Shown here: in pieces, positions 61,166 to 64,000 of the stretch
How the letters are laid out: each line of letters begins with the position of its first letter
How positions within the stretch are numbered: position 1 is the first letter of the stretch
Assembly: GCA_947495035.1 (NCBI GenBank)
Contig: CANLXI010000001.1
Location: 186,001 to 250,000 of the forward strand
Direction: 5' to 3'
Origin: an uncultured Granulosicoccus sp.
Lineage (GTDB): Bacteria > Pseudomonadota > Gammaproteobacteria > Granulosicoccales > Granulosicoccaceae
DNA length: 64,000 nucleotides
Program-made: the position numbers and the translations under genes
Notes under the pieces: model-generated
What the model was told of the DNA's origin: nothing
What the model saw: the letters and a program-made list of their open reading frames with translations, nothing else
The model's database searches: none

Positions 61166-62638
61166 ATGAAGAATTCTCGACGGGTGACGGTGGCTGCACC
61201 GGCCATTTCCGCAGAGCTGCTGGAATCGCTACGCATTCGAGAATCGAGCCCGCTGCCCAAGCTCCGGCAGTTGTATCTGAACCTGTACGGTGTCATTGAG
61301 GGCGGGCAAATGCCGTTCGACAGTCGTTTGCCTTCCAGTCGCGATCTGGCCGCGCAACTGGATCTGGGGAGGAACACGGTCATAGGTGTCTATGAGCAAT
61401 TGACTTCGGAGGGCATGCTCAAGACCGATGGTCGCCGCGGTACACGAGTGGCCAGAAGACTCGGTAGCCGTCGAGATGAAAGCGGCTTGCCGTGGCCGCA
61501 TTCGGATCGCGCTGCCGGGAATCGAGTCGTGTCTTCCACCGGCAGTGCCTTGTCACCGGGAGAGCCTGATACGCGCCTGTTTCCGCATGCAGTCTGGCGC
61601 AAGGCGCAATCCAGGGCGGTTGACAGAGTGGCCGGCAAACTGGGCTACCGCAACTCGGGTCTGCCTGAAACCCGCGAGGCCATCGCTCGATATCTGGCCA
61701 ATTACCGTTCGTTGTCGGTGGATGCCGAACAGATCGTGATCACCTCGGGAACTCGCCAGAGCCTGGCTCTTGCCGCACACCTTTATGCCGATCCCGGTGA
61801 TTCGGCCTGGGTGGAATGTCCGGGCTATCTGGGGGCTGTGGATGCCTTCCGGCAGTCCGGCTTGTCGGTGACACCCTGCCGTGTGGATGCCGAGGGACTG
61901 GTGATGCCACCGACGGACACGATGCTGCCTCGTCTGATCTACGTGACGCCATGCTTTCAGTATCCGACTGGCGTACCGCTGGCAACCGGGCGCCGCGCCG
62001 CCTTGCTGCAGTTGTCTCGGGAACAGGGTTGCATCGTGTTCGAAGACGACTACGACAGTGAATTCAGGGATGATACCCAGCCGCGCCCCGCACTGGCTGC
62101 GGATGCCGCCGGTGCCAGAGTCCTGCACGCCGGCACGTTTTCCAAGCTACTGTTCCCGGCCATGCGAGTTGGCTGGCTGGTGCTGCCACAGCATGCCGTT
62201 GAACAGGCGGAACGCTGTCTGCGCGTCATCGGGGGAGGCTGCAACACGATTGCTCAGGCGGTCGTCACCGAACTGCTGGACAATGGTTCGATCGGTCGAC
62301 ATCTGCGGCAGGCACGGCATATCTATGGGCAGCGACGCCAGGCCCTGATCAGCGCATTGCAGGATTGCGATCTGTTCGAGCCGATCGACGAGGTGTCAGG
62401 CAGTCTGAGCCTGGTGCTGCAGCTGAAAGACAGTGTGTCTCTGACTGCCCTGCAGGCCGCATTCACAGAAGCGGGAATCGGTGCGCAACCACTGGAGCAT
62501 CTGGACTGGCAGCTTGCTCGTCCCACTCGTTGCAAGGCTATTGTCATCGGGCTCGGCAACGTGGATACTCTGGCGATACCGGCGACCTCCCAGTGCCTGG
62601 TAAAAGCCCTGGCGTCGGTATCAAGAGCGGCGCATTGA
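61166..62638 (+). CDS. MocR/PdxR-family transcriptional regulator
   Basis: The 490-residue regulator fuses a GntR winged helix (residues ~25-95: LPSSRDLAAQLDLGRNTVIGVYEQLTSEG split over two helices) to a fold-type I aminotransferase domain (about 120-485) with the PLP-lysine K327 in HAGTFSKLLFP. Such proteins sense PLP and control B6 or GABA genes. It is divergent from the PNPOx-family gene, its likely target. Confidence 0.92.
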   Translation: MKNSRRVTVAAPAISAELLESLRIRESSPLPKLRQLYLNLYGVIEGGQMPFDSRLPSSRDLAAQLDLGRNTVIGVYEQLTSEGMLKTDGRRGTRVARRLGSRRDESGLPWPHSDRAAGNRVVSSTGSALSPGEPDTRLFPHAVWRKAQSRAVDRVAGKLGYRNSGLPETREAIARYLANYRSLSVDAEQIVITSGTRQSLALAAHLYADPGDSAWVECPGYLGAVDAFRQSGLSVTPCRVDAEGLVMPPTDTMLPRLIYVTPCFQYPTGVPLATGRRAALLQLSREQGCIVFEDDYDSEFRDDTQPRPALAADAAGARVLHAGTFSKLLFPAMRVGWLVLPQHAVEQAERCLRVIGGGCNTIAQAVVTELLDNGSIGRHLRQARHIYGQRRQALISALQDCDLFEPIDEVSGSLSLVLQLKDSVSLTALQAAFTEAGIGAQPLEHLDWQLARPTRCKAIVIGLGNVDTLAIPATSQCLVKALASVSRAAH

Positions 62639-62670
62639 TATTCCCCCGGCGTTACGGAAACCACAAGATC

Positions 62671-63021
62671 ATGACCTCGCTGTTCCTGAAGTCTCTCATT
62701 GGTGCAGCAGCAGTCCTGCTGATCGCCCTGTTGTCGAAAAGCAAGAGTTTCTTCATTGCAGGGCTGGTACCGCTGTTTCCCAGTTTTGCACTGATTGCCC
62801 ATTACATCGTGGGTACCGAGCGTTCCATGGCCGACCTGCGCGTAACAGCATTGTTCGGACTGTTCTCGCTCTTTCCCTATGCGGCTTATCTGCTGGCCGT
62901 CTATCAGTTGAGTTATCGCTTTTCCCTGGTCATTACCTTGTTGCTGGCAACGCTCATCTGGTTGTTCTCGGCCGGATTGCTGCTGGCGATCTGGGTCAGG
63001 GCGCAGCCGATGGTGAGCTGA
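62671..63021 (+). CDS. GlpM family membrane protein
   Basis: The 116-residue protein has four hydrophobic spans (LKSLIGAAAVLLIALLS, FFIAGLVPLFPSFALIAHYI, ALFGLFSLFPYAAYLLAVY, LVITLLLATLIWLFSAGLLL) and the GlpM layout. GlpM was named for an effect on alginate in pseudomonads; mechanism is unknown. It follows the regulator by 32 bp and may be co-transcribed. Confidence 0.8.
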   Translation: MTSLFLKSLIGAAAVLLIALLSKSKSFFIAGLVPLFPSFALIAHYIVGTERSMADLRVTALFGLFSLFPYAAYLLAVYQLSYRFSLVITLLLATLIWLFSAGLLLAIWVRAQPMVS

Positions 63022-63044
63022 GCGTTTCCTGACGCGGCAGGGAA

Positions 63045-63782
63045 TCAGTCGTTGTCGCCTCCCGCTGCGCCCGCATTGGCTCTGGACGCGGCAGAAGCGG
63101 GTACCGTTGTGCGCAGAGAGAGTTCATGGAGGAATGCCAGAGCGTCTGCTGCAACGGGGGCGGGCTCCGCCGCGGAAGACGGTTGCGCGGCCCCCTCGAT
63201 TGCCGGCCTTGCATCCAGTGCGATGATCAGTGTTGCCTGCTCTGCCTGGAGCAGAGTCGACAGATTTCCCGTAACGGTTCCGCTGACATCCATACGCAGT
63301 ACGTCATCATGCAGGCGCACACTGATGCCTTGTTGGCGCGCAGCCACTGCCATGGCCAGGAAGGGTAGTACCAGAGCCGGAGAGCTGACCTCCCCGACAC
63401 GTAGTCCAGCGCCATCGAAGAGTGTGTCATCGACACAGAAATGATCGCTCAGGGTGGCACCCAGCGCGATCGGACACAGTGTCTGATTGTTTGATAATGC
63501 AAGCCACGCACCTGCTTCGACGACAGGGCAGATATCCGACCAGGATTTGCCCTGTGCGTTGCGCAAGTGTCGAGCCAGCATGCTGGCACCATCGTGGCCA
63601 TTGGCCAGCAGCCAGCCGGCGGCATAGCCGGCCTCCTCGGCGAGCCCCCAGCTCATGCCTGCACCTCGCGCTGCCTTGGTACAAATCGACTCGACTTCGT
63701 TGCGAGAAAGTCGGAGCGTGGTACCGGGAGGTACGATCAATGGCGGCCCGCTGCGCGCAGGATCATTCACACTGCTGTTCAT
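63045..63782 (-). CDS. DUF3726 domain-containing protein
   Basis: The 245-residue protein matches DUF3726 by its LSRNEVESICTKAARGAGMSWGLAEEAG opening, split by residue 40, and a C-terminal Pro/Ala-rich tail. No signal or membrane span is seen. The ATG overlaps the upstream gene's stop by ATGA, so it is the second gene of an operon entering the window. Function unknown. Confidence 0.75.
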   Translation of the reverse strand: MNSSVNDPARSGPPLIVPPGTTLRLSRNEVESICTKAARGAGMSWGLAEEAGYAAGWLLANGHDGASMLARHLRNAQGKSWSDICPVVEAGAWLALSNNQTLCPIALGATLSDHFCVDDTLFDGAGLRVGEVSSPALVLPFLAMAVAARQQGISVRLHDDVLRMDVSGTVTGNLSTLLQAEQATLIIALDARPAIEGAAQPSSAAEPAPVAADALAFLHELSLRTTVPASAASRANAGAAGGDND

Positions 63783-64000
63783 GTGCGGGGCTCCGAGTTC
63801 AATTCATCAGGGTAGGGGGCGCCTTTGAACAGGCTGATGCGCACCCAGCGGTCCGAGCGCGGATCAAAATGGCTGGCGCCGAAGAATGCCAATTTGCAGC
63901 GCATCAGATCGATCGGCAGAATATCTTCTGCAATCAGGTTGTCGCGAACTTCGGCGTATGGAAAGCGGGCCCCCAGTTGCGCACGGCGAACCATGAAGCG
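63779..64000 (-). CDS. Unidentified protein, C-terminal fragment (5' end outside window)
   Basis: The frame is open to the right edge and ends at 63779, giving ~73 C-terminal residues with RFPYAEVRDNLIAEDILPID and FFGASHFDPRSDRWVRISLF. I do not recognise the family. An internal ATG at 63994 is probably not the start. Translational overlap ties it to the DUF3726 gene. Confidence 0.6.
   Translation of the reverse strand, partial: RFMVRRAQLGARFPYAEVRDNLIAEDILPIDLMRCKLAFFGASHFDPRSDRWVRISLFKGAPYPDELNSEPRT

Noticed and set aside
1..64000. Mobile elements, prophage or a defence island
   Set aside because: No transposase, integrase, terminal repeats, tRNA-flanked boundary or restriction/defence genes were seen, and gene density and composition are even.

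Overview
The window is dense bacterial chromosome with high GC, very short intergenic gaps, many ATGA or TGATG start/stop overlaps and a strong bias towards ABC transporters with catabolic enzymes. The MipA/DUF3019/two-component module, Rnk, GlpM, a membrane-anchored spermidine synthase and an Edd/IlvD-type dehydratase suggest a gammaproteobacterium with a large, metabolically versatile genome, perhaps a marine heterotroph of the Granulosicoccus type. That genus guess is inference from gene content only. I saw no rRNA, tRNA, CRISPR array, insertion sequence or prophage gene.

Layout. 1-3206: the end of a secreted nuclease-like protein, an unusual J-domain/PilZ protein and an SRPBCC/GyrI-like protein. 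3175-10900 (minus strand): one tightly overlapping operon with a TIGR04076-like protein, an aldo/keto reductase, a complete branched-chain-amino-acid-type ABC transporter (livG-F-H-M-K order) and an aldo/keto reductase fused to a RidA domain. 11046-16523: a lipoprotein peptidase/hydrolase, then mipA-DUF3019-response regulator-histidine kinase, and a small monooxygenase-like protein. 16653-26538: a divergent DeoR-type regulator and a deoxyribose-type operon (deoC, ALDH16-like dehydrogenase, ribokinase, sugar ABC transporter). 26551-35413: a Mop protein, a GntR/FadR regulator, a XylFGH-type sugar transporter, a two-subunit GMC dehydrogenase, a mandelate-racemase-family dehydratase and an SDR, which reads as an oxidative sugar pathway. 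35448-40076: rnk, a sugar-acid dehydratase, a D-2-hydroxyacid dehydrogenase and a BLUF photoreceptor. 40091-43781 (minus): polyamine operon speD-GNAT-lipoprotein-speE. 43916-53697: an AGE-family isomerase divergent from an IclR regulator, ABC transporter, cytosolic sulfatase and aldehyde dehydrogenase, which looks like uptake and use of a small sulfated sugar. 53760-64000: a SWIM/SNF2 helicase, an AlkC-type DNA alkylation repair protein with a LexA-like box upstream, a DMT exporter, an SDR, a PdxR-like regulator divergent from a PNPOx-family protein, GlpM, and a DUF3726 operon entering from the right edge.

How they work together. Four separate uptake-plus-catabolism units each pair an ABC importer with enzymes and, in three cases, an adjacent regulator. 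Candidate operators (inverted or direct repeats) lie where those regulators should act. The least explained unit is the 3175-10900 operon: its transporter class and enzyme set are clear but its substrate is not. Several proteins depart from their families at key residues or in architecture (RidA Arg to Asn, aldo/keto reductase His to Tyr, J-domain joined to PilZ, a permease with extra hydrophobic segments), and these are listed as findings. Start codons were chosen from ribosome-binding sites, overlaps and domain boundaries, and no homology search was run.
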